DNA from: CAZXEU01 sp965207385
GTDB taxonomy: Bacteria; Bacteroidota; Rhodothermia; Rhodothermales; Bin80
Assembly: GCA_965207385.1 (NCBI GenBank)
Contig: CBDBLZ010000017.1
Span: forward strand, 88,822 to 152,821
Length of the DNA: 64,000 nucleotides
Reading direction: 5' to 3'
Shown here: positions 54,816 through 63,868 of the stretch, one piece after another
How the letters are laid out: the number at the start of each line of letters is the position of its first letter
Numbering within the stretch: position 1 is the stretch's first letter
Translations under genes and position numbers: made by a program
Notes under the pieces: model-generated
Database searches by the model: none
Seen by the model: only the letters and a program-made list of their open reading frames with translations
What the model was told of the DNA's origin: nothing

Positions 54816-55358
54816 TTGCCGCACACGCCACATCTGCGCGAAGCTGCCAGGCCACCCGTGCATGCCATAGTCTCCCATAGCCCGGAAGAGACCACACGAT
54901 TTGGACGCTGGCTCGGCAGCAGGCTGCCTTCACCTGCGATCGTTGGTCTGGACGGTCCGCTAGGCGCCGGCAAGACATGGCTGGCAAAGGGCATTGTGTG
55001 TGGCATCGGCAGATTCGACGCCGCGCTGGTCAAGAGCCCGGCCTATAACCTGATCCATGAGTATGTGCTGGAGGATGCACCCCACACCGTGTTCCACATC
55101 GACTTCTACCGGCTGGAAGTGCTCACAGAACATGATGCCTTGCTTTTTTCTGAAATACTGGATGCCCCGGGTGCCATAGTGCTGGTCGAATGGGCTGCGC
55201 GACATCTTGGGGACCTGGCTCCGGGATTTCTTTCCGTAACGCTCGAGGCGGGCGCATCCCCCCTTTCTCGTGTCCTGCGCGTGCGGGAAGTAGGCGCGCC
55301 GTCCCGCTACGGGTCCATCATCGAAGCATGCAGGAGCTATGCTGACACTGATTCTTGA
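54816..55358 (+). CDS. tsaE: tRNA threonylcarbamoyladenosine biosynthesis ATPase TsaE
   Basis: 180 aa from TTG 54816, with AAGGAG 11 bases upstream; GTG 54858 (166 aa) is an alternative closer to the usual length. The P-loop GPLGAGKTWLAKGI, the SPAYNLIHEYV segment (SPTF/Y motif) and VFHIDFYRLE are TsaE hallmarks. TsaE powers the TsaB-TsaD complex that adds t6A to A37 of ANN-decoding tRNAs. The gene overlaps tsaB by 20 bases, and tsaB overlaps tsaD. Confidence 0.92.
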   Translation: MPHTPHLREAARPPVHAIVSHSPEETTRFGRWLGSRLPSPAIVGLDGPLGAGKTWLAKGIVCGIGRFDAALVKSPAYNLIHEYVLEDAPHTVFHIDFYRLEVLTEHDALLFSEILDAPGAIVLVEWAARHLGDLAPGFLSVTLEAGASPLSRVLRVREVGAPSRYGSIIEACRSYADTDS

Positions 55359-56010
55359 TACATCCGGTGCCATTTGCACGGCGGCGGTGGCTCAAGACTG
55401 CGAGGTGCTGGCAGCCTCGTCGCGCCGGGACAGGTCATCGACACACCTGCACGCGCAAATCCGGGCTCTGGCACAGCAGCTCGGAATAAGTATGAATGAT
55501 CTTTTGCGCATCTCGGTGGTTGCGGGCCCGGGGTCCTGGACCGGGCTCAACATCGGAGTTACTTCCGCCAAGACACTTGCGCAGGTGCTGGATGTGCCGG
55601 TGGTTCCGATATCCAGCCTTGACGTGCTGGCAGCACGCTACGGCGGCCATGCCGGCGAGCTTTGTGCAATTCTGGGAGCCGGTCGTCAGCGCGTGTATTT
55701 CGCCTGGTACAGCCACTTAGGAGATGAGCTGCACTCCGCAGGCCCGGCCGTCCTGCCGTTCGCAAGCTGGCAGAAGCAGCTGGCCCTCCGGAAGGGAATT
55801 CCGCTCGTGGTGGAATACGGTCATGCCCATCAAGCGAAGCTGCGGGCACTTGAACCAGCGATTCGCGCAGAACAACATGACCGGCTGAGTCCGGCGGCCA
55901 TGGCGCATGTGGCCGCCCGGACCGCCGGGCTCAGGGGAGATGAAGCTCTGAGGGTGGTGCCCGCATACCTGCAGCCCTCGCTGTTTGAACGCGACGCAGG
56001 CGCATGCTGA
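55339..56010 (+). CDS. tsaB: tRNA threonylcarbamoyladenosine biosynthesis protein TsaB
   Basis: 223 aa of the ASKHA fold: LTLILDTSGAICTAAVAQD at the N-terminus, RRDRSSTHLHAQI, VVAGPGSWTGLNIGVTSAKTLA (canonical GPGSFTGLRIG region) and PISSLDVLAARY. It dimerises with TsaD as the scaffold of the t6A synthase. Length typical. Reading frames overlap both neighbours. Confidence 0.92.
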   Translation: MLTLILDTSGAICTAAVAQDCEVLAASSRRDRSSTHLHAQIRALAQQLGISMNDLLRISVVAGPGSWTGLNIGVTSAKTLAQVLDVPVVPISSLDVLAARYGGHAGELCAILGAGRQRVYFAWYSHLGDELHSAGPAVLPFASWQKQLALRKGIPLVVEYGHAHQAKLRALEPAIRAEQHDRLSPAAMAHVAARTAGLRGDEALRVVPAYLQPSLFERDAGAC

Positions 56011-57050
56011 TTCTGGGAATTGACACGACGTGCGATGACACGAGCGCGGCACTCGTTGAAGATGGCCACCACATCCGCTCCAATGTCATTTCGTCGCAGC
56101 ACCTGGCGCACGAGCGTTTCGGAGGCATTGTGCCCATGCTCGCCGCCAGGGAGCACACCCGCAACATGGGAGTGATCCTGGAGGCTGCCATGCAAGAAGC
56201 CGGCGCAGGGTTCGCAGATATAGACGCCGTTGCCGTATCGAACCACCAGGGCTTGTTGCTCTCTCTCGTGGTCGGCGTTGCCGCGGCCAAGTCCGTCGCA
56301 CTTGCCTGCGAGGTTCCCCTTGTGGGAATTCACCATCTGGAGGGACATATATATTCCAACATCATGGGCCGCGAGGACACGCTCCCCTTTCCGTTTCTCT
56401 GCCTTACGGTGGCTGGGGGGCACACGCTGCTTCTGCGCATCGAAGGCCACGGCCGCTACAAGCTGCTCGGGCACACGCGCGACGACGCCGCAGGCGAGGC
56501 CTACGACAAGATAGCGCGGCGCCTGGGGCTGGCATATCCCGGCGGGCCCGAGATCGAAAGACTTGCGGAGAGAGGCGATCCGGGTGCGTTCAGTTTTCCG
56601 AGGCCCATGATTGGTGCCGACAATTCCGAGTTCAGCTTCAGCGGCCTGAAGACTGCCGTTGTGCGCGCTATTGAAGCGCACGAAGCGTCAGGGACCAGCC
56701 TGTGCGTGGAAGATCTCTGCGCCAGTTTTCAACAGGCCGTCATTGACGTCCTGGTGGCCAAGACCATGCGCGTGGCTCAGTCGGAAGACCTGCCACGCAT
56801 CGCGTTGGCAGGCGGCGTTGCGAACAATCATGCGCTCCGAAACGCGCTTCATGCTGCGGCTAGCGAGCGCGGATACCAGACGTATTGCCCTCCGGCCCAA
56901 CTCTGCATCGACAACGGGGCAATGGTCGCAGGCGCGGGTTACTTCCTGCTGCGCGAGCGCGGCCCAAGTGAGCTCACCATCGACGCTCGCGCCAACGCCC
57001 CGTTGGGCGCGTGGGGCGTCACATACCGTCACTCGTCCAAGTACCGGTAG
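56004..57050 (+). CDS. tsaD: tRNA N6-adenosine threonylcarbamoyltransferase TsaD
   Basis: 348 aa with the complete Kae1/TsaD pattern: ILGIDTTCDDTSAALVEDG, GGIVPMLAAREH (HxxxH metal region), VAVSNHQGLLLSLVVGVAAAKS, GIHHLEGHIYSN, VAGGHTLLL, DDAAGEAYDKIARRLGLAYPGGPEIE, FSFSGLKTAV and ALAGGVANNHALRNAL. It transfers the threonylcarbamoyl group to tRNA A37. In the nucleotide-sugar of motif 1 the usual P-GL of AVSxGPGLxxSL is NHQGLLLSL, a variation noted here. The 3' end overlaps the convergent xylulokinase gene by 32 bases. Confidence 0.93.
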   Translation: MLILGIDTTCDDTSAALVEDGHHIRSNVISSQHLAHERFGGIVPMLAAREHTRNMGVILEAAMQEAGAGFADIDAVAVSNHQGLLLSLVVGVAAAKSVALACEVPLVGIHHLEGHIYSNIMGREDTLPFPFLCLTVAGGHTLLLRIEGHGRYKLLGHTRDDAAGEAYDKIARRLGLAYPGGPEIERLAERGDPGAFSFPRPMIGADNSEFSFSGLKTAVVRAIEAHEASGTSLCVEDLCASFQQAVIDVLVAKTMRVAQSEDLPRIALAGGVANNHALRNALHAAASERGYQTYCPPAQLCIDNGAMVAGAGYFLLRERGPSELTIDARANAPLGAWGVTYRHSSKYR

Positions 57051-58518
57051 TCTCTGGAGCAAAAAACGGCCGCAGGTGGCGGTACAGTGCCCGGAACCTC
57101 TCGTAGGAAGCATCACCGGCGGCACTTCCGGGGAGCGTAACCTCACCCCTTCTGACTACCGTCTCGCATGCTCCCCGCACTGTGGGCCACAGTCCGGCTC
57201 CCACGCCGGCGAGCGCGGCTGCCCCCAGCGCCGCTCCCTCTGCCACTTCCACGGACACGAGCGGAAGACCCACTATGTCGGCTATGATCTGGCGCCAGAG
57301 CGCACTCTGGGCACCGCCACCCGAAATCCGGACCTCTTTCGGTAGTGGCAACCCGGCTGATTCCAGGAGCCTGAAATTGTCACGAAGCCCGAATGCCACG
57401 CCTTCAAGCACGGATCGGGTCATGTGCCCTCGAGTGTGCCTGGGCGCAAGTCCCACGAAGGCTCCCAGGGCATGGGGATCATCATGCGGCGTGCGCTCGC
57501 CTGTCAGGTACGGAAGAAAGGCCAGGCCGTCGCTGCCCGGCGCAACATGCGCTGCCTCGTCCAGAAGCGCATCGTACTCCATCTGTGCTGCCAGCGTATC
57601 GTGATACCAGCGCAGGCTGCCGGCGGCCGACAGCATGACTCCCATCATGTGCCAGCGGCCCGGCACCGCGTGCGGGAAAGCATGGGCGCGCCCCGCCGCG
57701 TCAAACCGAGGCTCCAGGCACGGCGCGAATACGACACCGGACGTGCCCAGGGTAACGGCCCACGTATCCGGATCAACGGCGCCAACTCCTACTGCCTGGG
57801 CGGCCTGGTCACCGCCGCCGGCCACCACCGGGGTTCCTTCGCGCAAACCCGTCTCCGCTGAGGCACGTGCATTCACGCGGCCCGTAATCTCGTGCCCCTC
57901 ATGCGTTGGAGGAAGCCACCCTAGCGGGATTTCCAGGCTCTTCAAGACCTCGCGGGACCATGTGCGACGCCTCAAGTCCAGAAGCAGCGTGCCCCCTGCG
58001 CCTGCCTTGTCCGTGGCGAAAGCCCCGGTCAGACGATGCCGAACATAATCCTTCGGAAGCAGCACGTGCACAATCCTTGCAAAGACAGATGGCTCCTCAT
58101 GGCGTACCCATAGAAGTTTCGGAGCGGTGAAGCCGGCGTAGGCGTTATTGCCCGTAACGGCAATCAACCGGTCCGCGCCGAGTCGGTCCCGGATAAGGTC
58201 GCACTGCGCAAAGGATCGGCCATCGTTCCACAGCATGGCCGGTCTCAGAACCTGCTGCTGATTGTCCAACAGCACGAGCCCGTGCATCTGGCCAGTTAGT
58301 CCGACGGCAGCCGGGTGCAAGCCGGTCTGATCGAGCACGGCACGAACAGCGTCCGCCATAGCCTGCCACCACTCTACGGGATCCTGCTCACTCCAGAGCG
58401 GTCTGGGGCTCATGAGACGGTGGGGCCGTGAGGCAGCGCCTAGCACATGGCCATTCTCTGCTACCAGAAGCGCCTTTGACGCTGTAGTTGAGGTATCAAT
58501 ACCCAGGACGCAATTCAT
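57019..58518 (-). CDS. xylB: Xylulokinase
   Basis: 499 aa FGGY-family kinase. LGIDTSTTASKALLV phosphate loop, SEQDPVEWWQAM, VGLTGQMHGLVLLD, LWNDGRSFAQC, GNNAYAGFTAPKLLW, LPKDYVRHRLTG, GGGDQAAQAVGVGAV, LPYLTGERTPHDDPHALGAF and SGGGAQSALWRQIIAD are typical of XylB. It phosphorylates D-xylulose for entry into the pentose phosphate pathway. Overlaps tsaD tail-to-tail. xylA is not in the window. Confidence 0.93.
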   Translation of the reverse strand: MNCVLGIDTSTTASKALLVAENGHVLGAASRPHRLMSPRPLWSEQDPVEWWQAMADAVRAVLDQTGLHPAAVGLTGQMHGLVLLDNQQQVLRPAMLWNDGRSFAQCDLIRDRLGADRLIAVTGNNAYAGFTAPKLLWVRHEEPSVFARIVHVLLPKDYVRHRLTGAFATDKAGAGGTLLLDLRRRTWSREVLKSLEIPLGWLPPTHEGHEITGRVNARASAETGLREGTPVVAGGGDQAAQAVGVGAVDPDTWAVTLGTSGVVFAPCLEPRFDAAGRAHAFPHAVPGRWHMMGVMLSAAGSLRWYHDTLAAQMEYDALLDEAAHVAPGSDGLAFLPYLTGERTPHDDPHALGAFVGLAPRHTRGHMTRSVLEGVAFGLRDNFRLLESAGLPLPKEVRISGGGAQSALWRQIIADIVGLPLVSVEVAEGAALGAAALAGVGAGLWPTVRGACETVVRRGEVTLPGSAAGDASYERFRALYRHLRPFFAPETTGTWTSDGM

Positions 58519-58700
58519 CGCGGTCTTGGCATGCTTCCGGCCGGCTCAAAGATAAGCGGATCCGCACATTCCGGCAGGCGGCACCAAGTCTGCCAGCCGG
58601 ACTTCGGGCATGCTGCCCTGGGCATATGGCCATACGCTCCGGTGCCACGGACAGGCTCTGAGCAGCCTATATTGGGCCCTACGGCTTTTTCTTCGGATAC

Positions 58701-60197
58701 ATGGCCATGGATTCGCCAGCGCCGGCCGGGTCGTACGGGCTACGAAATCTTGTCGGACTCTTTCTTGGTCCTGCCTGGCTGCTTGTAGCCTACCTGCTCC
58801 CGGCGCCTGCAGAGTTAGGTCCCGCAGGCTGGGGCACCGCAGCGATTGCGCTGCTGATGGCCACTTGGTGGATGACGGAGGCCATACCCATTCCGGTAAC
58901 CGCCCTTCTGCCGCTGGTCCTCTTTCCTCTGGTCGGAGCCGGGAGCATTCGCGAAGCGGCCGAGCCGTATGCGAATCCGATTGTCTTTCTCTTCCTGGGA
59001 GGTTTCCTCATTGCCACGGCGATGATAAAGTGGAACCTGCACAAACGCATAGCTCTTGTCATCATCAATTCCGTTGGCACCAGTCCGTTGGCACTCATCG
59101 GGGGATTTATGGTGGCCACTGCGTTTCTAAGCATGTGGGTCAGCAATACTGCCACGTCGCTAATGATGCTGCCGGTGGGCATTTCCGTCATCGGACTGGT
59201 GGATGCCAATACCACGGATCCGACAGCGCGTACCCGCTTTGCCGTGGTCTTGCTTCTGGCCATTGCCTACGGTGCCAATGTAGGCGGGATGGGCACACTG
59301 GTTGGCACGCCACCCAATGCTTTCCTGGCAGGCTTCTTCGCGGAGGAATATGGCCACGAAATATCATTCCTGCGCTGGCTGCTCGTCGGCATCCCCATGA
59401 TGATCGTGGCACTTCCCATTGTCTTCTTCGTCCTCACAAGGTGGGTCTACCCCGTGCACATCGAGGCCATTCCCGGGGGGCGCTTACTAATCCGGGACCA
59501 GCTGCGAAAGCTTGGCCCGATGCAAACCGGCGAGAGGTGGGTTGCCCTGGTGTTCGCATTGACGGCACTATTGTGGGTCACCAGGCCTCTCATTGCGCGT
59601 CTTGTACCGGGCATTTCGGATGCGGCCATCGCCATTGCCGGCGGGCTGGCCCTTTTTCTGATTCCCGTCAACCTCCGCAAGGGGGAGTTTGTGCACGACT
59701 GGCAGGCGGCCAGTACGCTACCCTGGGGCACGCTCATTCTTTTCGGAGGCGGCCTCAGCCTGGCCTCGGCCGTCACGCGCTCCGGGCTCGCTGACTGGAT
59801 GGCTGAAGGCCTTGCCAGCCTCGATGTCCTGCCGCTCCTGCTCTTGCTACTGGTAGTGGTTACGGTCATTGTCTTCCTGACAGAGCTGGCCAGTAACCTT
59901 GCCACAACGGCCACATTCCTGCCTCCCCTCGCAGCGCTTGCCGTGGCGCTTGGGCAGAATCCGCTTTTCTTTGCCATCCCGGCTACCCTGGGCGCCAGCT
60001 GCGCCTTCATGCTTCCCGCTGCCACGCCTCCCAATGCCGTGGTATACGGCAGTGGCAGGGTCACCGTGCCGCAGATGTCGAAAGCCGGGATAGTGCTCAA
60101 TCTTGTATTCATGGTCGTGATTGTAGTCCTGACCTATACGCTCTTGCTGAAGTCCTTCGGTGTACAGCTCGACGTACTCCCGAATTGGGCTGCTTGA
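58701..60197 (+). CDS. DASS/SLC13 family sodium:dicarboxylate symporter
   Basis: 498 aa with 11 or so hydrophobic helices. Family signatures: TWWMTEAIPIPVTALLPLVLFPL, NPIVFLFLGGFLIATAMIKWNLHKRIAL, FLSMWVSNTATSLMMLPVG (first SNT motif), AYGANVGGMGTLVGTPPNAFLAGF and ELASNLATTATFLPPL (second SNT-like motif) followed by LPAATPPNAVVYGSG. Imports C4-dicarboxylates or citrate, possibly sulfate, with sodium. Isolated transcription unit. Confidence 0.92.
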   Translation: MAMDSPAPAGSYGLRNLVGLFLGPAWLLVAYLLPAPAELGPAGWGTAAIALLMATWWMTEAIPIPVTALLPLVLFPLVGAGSIREAAEPYANPIVFLFLGGFLIATAMIKWNLHKRIALVIINSVGTSPLALIGGFMVATAFLSMWVSNTATSLMMLPVGISVIGLVDANTTDPTARTRFAVVLLLAIAYGANVGGMGTLVGTPPNAFLAGFFAEEYGHEISFLRWLLVGIPMMIVALPIVFFVLTRWVYPVHIEAIPGGRLLIRDQLRKLGPMQTGERWVALVFALTALLWVTRPLIARLVPGISDAAIAIAGGLALFLIPVNLRKGEFVHDWQAASTLPWGTLILFGGGLSLASAVTRSGLADWMAEGLASLDVLPLLLLLLVVVTVIVFLTELASNLATTATFLPPLAALAVALGQNPLFFAIPATLGASCAFMLPAATPPNAVVYGSGRVTVPQMSKAGIVLNLVFMVVIVVLTYTLLLKSFGVQLDVLPNWAA

Positions 60198-60457
60198 GTG
60201 GCTGACGGCAGCGTTTTCAGCGCCTTGCGTCGCGCGTGGGCAGGCTCTTGAACAAGTATCGACGGAGACGGGACGGGCCCATCGAACCTGTAAGACATCA
60301 TTCGCCGGATGGCTTGACGCCTCGCAGGATATCCGGAACCCGGCAAAACGGCCCATCGTGGACGCTGCATCCATTCAAGCCATTTTCAAACTGGGTGACA
60401 CACTGGATAAATCCTGAGAACAGGTGCGGCAGATGCACGCTGCCTGTCCATTGGTCA

Positions 60458-61837
60458 TTGGGCCTTCCGGCCGGATTCATTTGCGCAATGCTTCTTTGCT
60501 TGGCTGTGCACCCGACGGGCGCACAGGTTGCTCGAGAGGATTTCATGCGCTGCGCCGACGTGTCCTTTCTGGATGAGCTTGAATCGGCGGGCGCCGTCTA
60601 CACCGAAGGCGGTGCGCCCGCAGGAGCCCTTGAAATCCTCAACAACCAGGGACTCAACGCCGTGCGGCTGCGCCTCTTCCATTCGCCCGACGTGCTCCGG
60701 GACGGGCTCGACGACATGCTCCAACTGGCCCTGCGAGCCAGCGCGCTGGGCATGGATATCGTCCTGGCACTGCACTTCTCCGATACATGGGCCGACCCCG
60801 GGCATCAACAGAAGCCTGCTGCATGGAATGGACTGCCCTTCGCCGCATTGGAAGACAGCGTGCAGGCCTACGTGGAGCGAGTCATGATCGCGCTCAGAGC
60901 GCAGGACACTACCCCGGCCGTTGTGCAGATCGGCAACGAAATCACCTCCGGCATGCTCTGGGACGACGGTCGCGTAGGGGGACCATTCGACACAAACGAG
61001 CAGTGGAGACGCCTTGCCAGGCTGCTAAAAGCCGGCGCAGCAGGCGTTCGGTCTGTCGGCGGAGACGAAGTCTTGGTAATGCTGCACATCGACCGCGGCG
61101 GAAGCCCGTCTGGCGCCAGGTGGTTTTTCGACCACGTGACGGATCAAGGCGTGCCGTTCGACTGGATTGGCCTCTCGTACTATCCCTGGTGGCATGGTCC
61201 CGTGGAGAGCTTCGAAGCAACCCTCAACCTCGTCAACCGCCTCTACCAAAAGCCGGTCTTCCTTGCCGAGACCGCCTATCCCTGGACACTCCAGTGGTTT
61301 GATAACCGGAACAACATAGTCGGTCTTCCGGAGCATGTATTGCCGGACTTTCCAGCCACTCCGAACGGCCAGGCTCGCTTTCTTGCGCGTATTGGCCTGG
61401 CGCTGGATTCCGTCATGGCAAAGGGAGTCTGTTACTGGGAGCCCGAGTACATCTCTGCACCAGGATTCGGCTCACCCTGGGAAAACCTGGCGCTGTTTGA
61501 CGAAAACGGCGAGGTCCTGCCCGGAGCAGCAACGCTCGGTGGCCTGCGTCGCACAGGTCTCAGAATGGACGACGAACAAGCCCGGAGCGCTGCGGTGTTT
61601 CCGAATCCGGCGGCAGACGTCGTTTATGTGATGCTGCCTCACACAGAAGGCTGCGCCTGGATGACCGTATTCAATGTACTGGGGCAGCAGGTGAAGCGTA
61701 TTCGTGTCAGCTGTTTGCCCGACGGCCCCGTCTCCCGCATTCCGATTTCAGATCTTGCGCGCGGCGTTCATGCCTTTGCCCTAGGCGATGACCGTCAGAA
61801 CTGGACCGTGCGCGGGACCTTCGTTGTTGCGAGATAA
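60458..61837 (+). CDS. Secreted arabinogalactan endo-1,4-beta-galactosidase (GH53) with T9SS-type C-terminus
   Basis: About 459 aa from TTG 60458, which gives a normal signal peptide ending in PTGAQ; ATG 60488 would leave only a 13-residue leader. GH53 motifs: FMRCADVSFLDELESAG, LNAVRLRLFHSPD, VLALHFSDTWADPGHQ, VQIGNEITSGMLW with the acid/base Glu, FDWIGLSYYPWWHG and PVFLAETAYPW with the nucleophile Glu. It cleaves beta-1,4-galactan of pectic arabinogalactan. The last 85 residues (VFPNPAADVVYVML, VFNVLGQQVKRIRV) form a T9SS sorting domain. Supports polysaccharide use together with xylB and rhaB. Confidence 0.9.
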   Translation: MGLPAGFICAMLLCLAVHPTGAQVAREDFMRCADVSFLDELESAGAVYTEGGAPAGALEILNNQGLNAVRLRLFHSPDVLRDGLDDMLQLALRASALGMDIVLALHFSDTWADPGHQQKPAAWNGLPFAALEDSVQAYVERVMIALRAQDTTPAVVQIGNEITSGMLWDDGRVGGPFDTNEQWRRLARLLKAGAAGVRSVGGDEVLVMLHIDRGGSPSGARWFFDHVTDQGVPFDWIGLSYYPWWHGPVESFEATLNLVNRLYQKPVFLAETAYPWTLQWFDNRNNIVGLPEHVLPDFPATPNGQARFLARIGLALDSVMAKGVCYWEPEYISAPGFGSPWENLALFDENGEVLPGAATLGGLRRTGLRMDDEQARSAAVFPNPAADVVYVMLPHTEGCAWMTVFNVLGQQVKRIRVSCLPDGPVSRIPISDLARGVHAFALGDDRQNWTVRGTFVVAR

Positions 61838-62689
61838 CGGCACGTGGGCACCGTTGGCGAATTGGGCCGGCTCTTCGGCTTGCCGATTCTAGGCAAGCAG
61901 CATGATGCTTTGGCAAGAAACGCTGTGTACGGCTGCCATGGTTGTAGACAAGCTACGCCGTGTTCCAGAATTGCCTTGGATGTCACCTCCGACTGGCGAC
62001 CCCAGCCGCAATCATAAAGCCACCCTTGGATGCAAGTACCTGCCGCCAGGACATTGAGACGCCGTAGGCTGGCGGCCTGCATTCACAGGTTTGGCTCCCA
62101 CGGCCTCTCCCTGGCAGGACGCACGCAGGAAAACATCCTGACCCGGCTGGTGGCGGCTAACACGGTCGCCAGAGTGCACTAGTAGTCCGCGTGCGGCTGG
62201 CTCGGTGCCTACCGGGGCACGGGGATAGCGAAGACCGGCGGCTTCGGCAGCGAAAGCCAACCCCAATCGAATTCAAAGGATGGACCGTAGCTGTCCAGAT
62301 GCGTCCTCGGCCTTGAGCCTACGTCACACTCGGTGGTGCTTCCCATGACTGTTCCCCGCTCCGGCGCGACCTTCTGGCAGTACTTGCCGCAAATGGTCCC
62401 AATTCGATCTCTACAATTGAGAGTCTGCTTCGGAATCGGCCCGCCAGCCGAACCGTACAGGAACACCTCGCTCTTCTTCGGAAGATCAAGCTGGTAGAGA
62501 GCGCTGGAAGCGGGTGCGGTACTTCCTGGAAATTGAAGAGGCCTGTCGTCAATTGACCGGCTCCGCGCATTTATCTGCGCATTTCCGCGCATTTCCACGC
62601 GTTTATCCGCGCGTTTTGCAGGCAAAGCACGCTCCGGTCCCACCCAATATGACTCTGAATACTCACTCCAGGAGGCGCTAATCAGGAAT
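61838..62689. other. Non-coding stretch before tRNA-Arg, with a short repeat array
   Basis: About 850 bases. A minus-strand frame running from the tRNA (62209-62766) begins with a translated tRNA sequence and is not a gene; the part between 62209 and 62500 looks protein-like but has no start of its own. A short repeat array at 62564-62615 is listed separately. No other feature seen. Confidence 0.4.
62564..62615. repeat. Degenerate tandem repeat of a GCGCATTTATCT/GCGCATTTCC unit
   Basis: Five imperfect units of 10-12 bases run head to tail (GCGCATTTATCT, GCGCATTTCC, GCGCATTTCC, ACGCGTTTATCC, GCGCGTTTT). On the other strand it reads as CGCGGAAATG/CGCGGATAAA units, a type of short GC-AT alternating repeat found between genes in many Bacteroidota-like genomes. 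Role unknown. Confidence 0.6.
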
Positions 62690-62766
<77 letters not shown>

Positions 62767-62815
62767 GTGATCGCAAAAACGAATCCCGTATACAGCCGGT
62801 TCCTCTGCTGAGCCC

Positions 62816-63868
62816 GTGAACGCACGCTATGACTGCATAATAGTAGGAGGCGGACTGGCCGGGGCGACGGCGGCATTCCGGCTATCTTCTCGCTGCCAAC
62901 TCCTTCTTATTGACGCAGGAGGCGGCTCCTCAAGGATCGCTGCGGGCATAGTCAATCCGCTGGCAGGACGGCACGCAAGGGTAGTCTGGAAAGCATTTGC
63001 CGCTCTGGACGCCCTTTGCGAAACCCTTGCGGCAGCAGGATGCCCGCACCTTTTCAAAGGGCAAGGTGTCTTGAGATGCGCCCTGGACACAAAGCAGGCA
63101 TCAGACTTTCAAGCCTTGGCCTCGCGCTTGCCCGAATCAGCGACCTGGCTTTCGCACGGCGCCGTATGCGAGCGATTTCCTGGAGTCCACGCTCCGCTCG
63201 GAGCCCTGTTCGTGCGACAGGGAGGTACTCTCAACGCGCGGGCATATACAGATGCGTTACTGGAAGCGGCGCGCCGGAATGGAGCCGACCTTTGCCTGCG
63301 AACGCGCGTCCAGTCCTGGGGAGAAGACGGCGACGAGCGCTTCGTATCCACGAAAAAAGGCCGCATTCGAGCGCGGATTATCATATTTGCACTGGGTTAC
63401 GGATTTCAGCATTTCAGGAAGCTCCGGCAGCTTAACCTGAAGACCAACAAGGGGCAATTGGTCCTCAGTCCACGCCCTTCCGCGCTCAGGACTGAAGTCC
63501 CCCTGACCGGCAGCGGCTATGTAGTGCCCGCCGGGCGCACCGTAGTCGTGGGCACAACGTACGAGCGAGGTTTCACCGACCTGCAGCCTTCCCTCGCCCG
63601 GTCGCGCACTATCCTCAACGAGGCGGCCCTGATGGTGCCGGCCTTGAATCGAGCCCCGGTGCTGGAGCAGTTTGCAGGAGCCAGGGTGACGGTTCCCGGC
63701 ACACGCCTTCCGATGGTTGGACCCGTGGCTGACAGCCAAGGGCTCTGGGTGCTTACCGGCATGGGCTCAAAAGGGATCATGTTTTCGGCTCTCATCGGTC
63801 GGGAAATCGCCGGCTATCTGGACTGTCCGGAGAGCATTCCGCCGGAGCTGAGGGTCTCCTATGCGTAG
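62816..63868 (+). CDS. DAO-type FAD-dependent oxidoreductase, MnmC1-like
   Basis: 350 aa from GTG 62816. N-terminal FAD-binding motif YDCIIVGGGLAGATAAFRL followed by LLLIDAGGGSSRIAAGIVNPLAGR, and the C-terminal GTRLPMVGPVADSQGLWVLTGMGSKGIMFSALIG, which resembles the end of glycine oxidases and of the oxidase half of MnmC (LPMVG, then TGxGSxG). The other MnmC half, MnmD, is encoded 29 kb away at 33110. It could thus be the split cmnm5/mnm5 tRNA oxidase, or a glycine/amino-acid oxidase. No other genes follow before the window edge. Confidence 0.8.
   Translation: MNARYDCIIVGGGLAGATAAFRLSSRCQLLLIDAGGGSSRIAAGIVNPLAGRHARVVWKAFAALDALCETLAAAGCPHLFKGQGVLRCALDTKQASDFQALASRLPESATWLSHGAVCERFPGVHAPLGALFVRQGGTLNARAYTDALLEAARRNGADLCLRTRVQSWGEDGDERFVSTKKGRIRARIIIFALGYGFQHFRKLRQLNLKTNKGQLVLSPRPSALRTEVPLTGSGYVVPAGRTVVVGTTYERGFTDLQPSLARSRTILNEAALMVPALNRAPVLEQFAGARVTVPGTRLPMVGPVADSQGLWVLTGMGSKGIMFSALIGREIAGYLDCPESIPPELRVSYA

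Noticed and set aside
58610..59794. 394-aa plus-strand open frame overlapping the DASS transporter
   Set aside because: Out-of-frame shadow of a clearly coding transporter gene; no transmembrane pattern or family.
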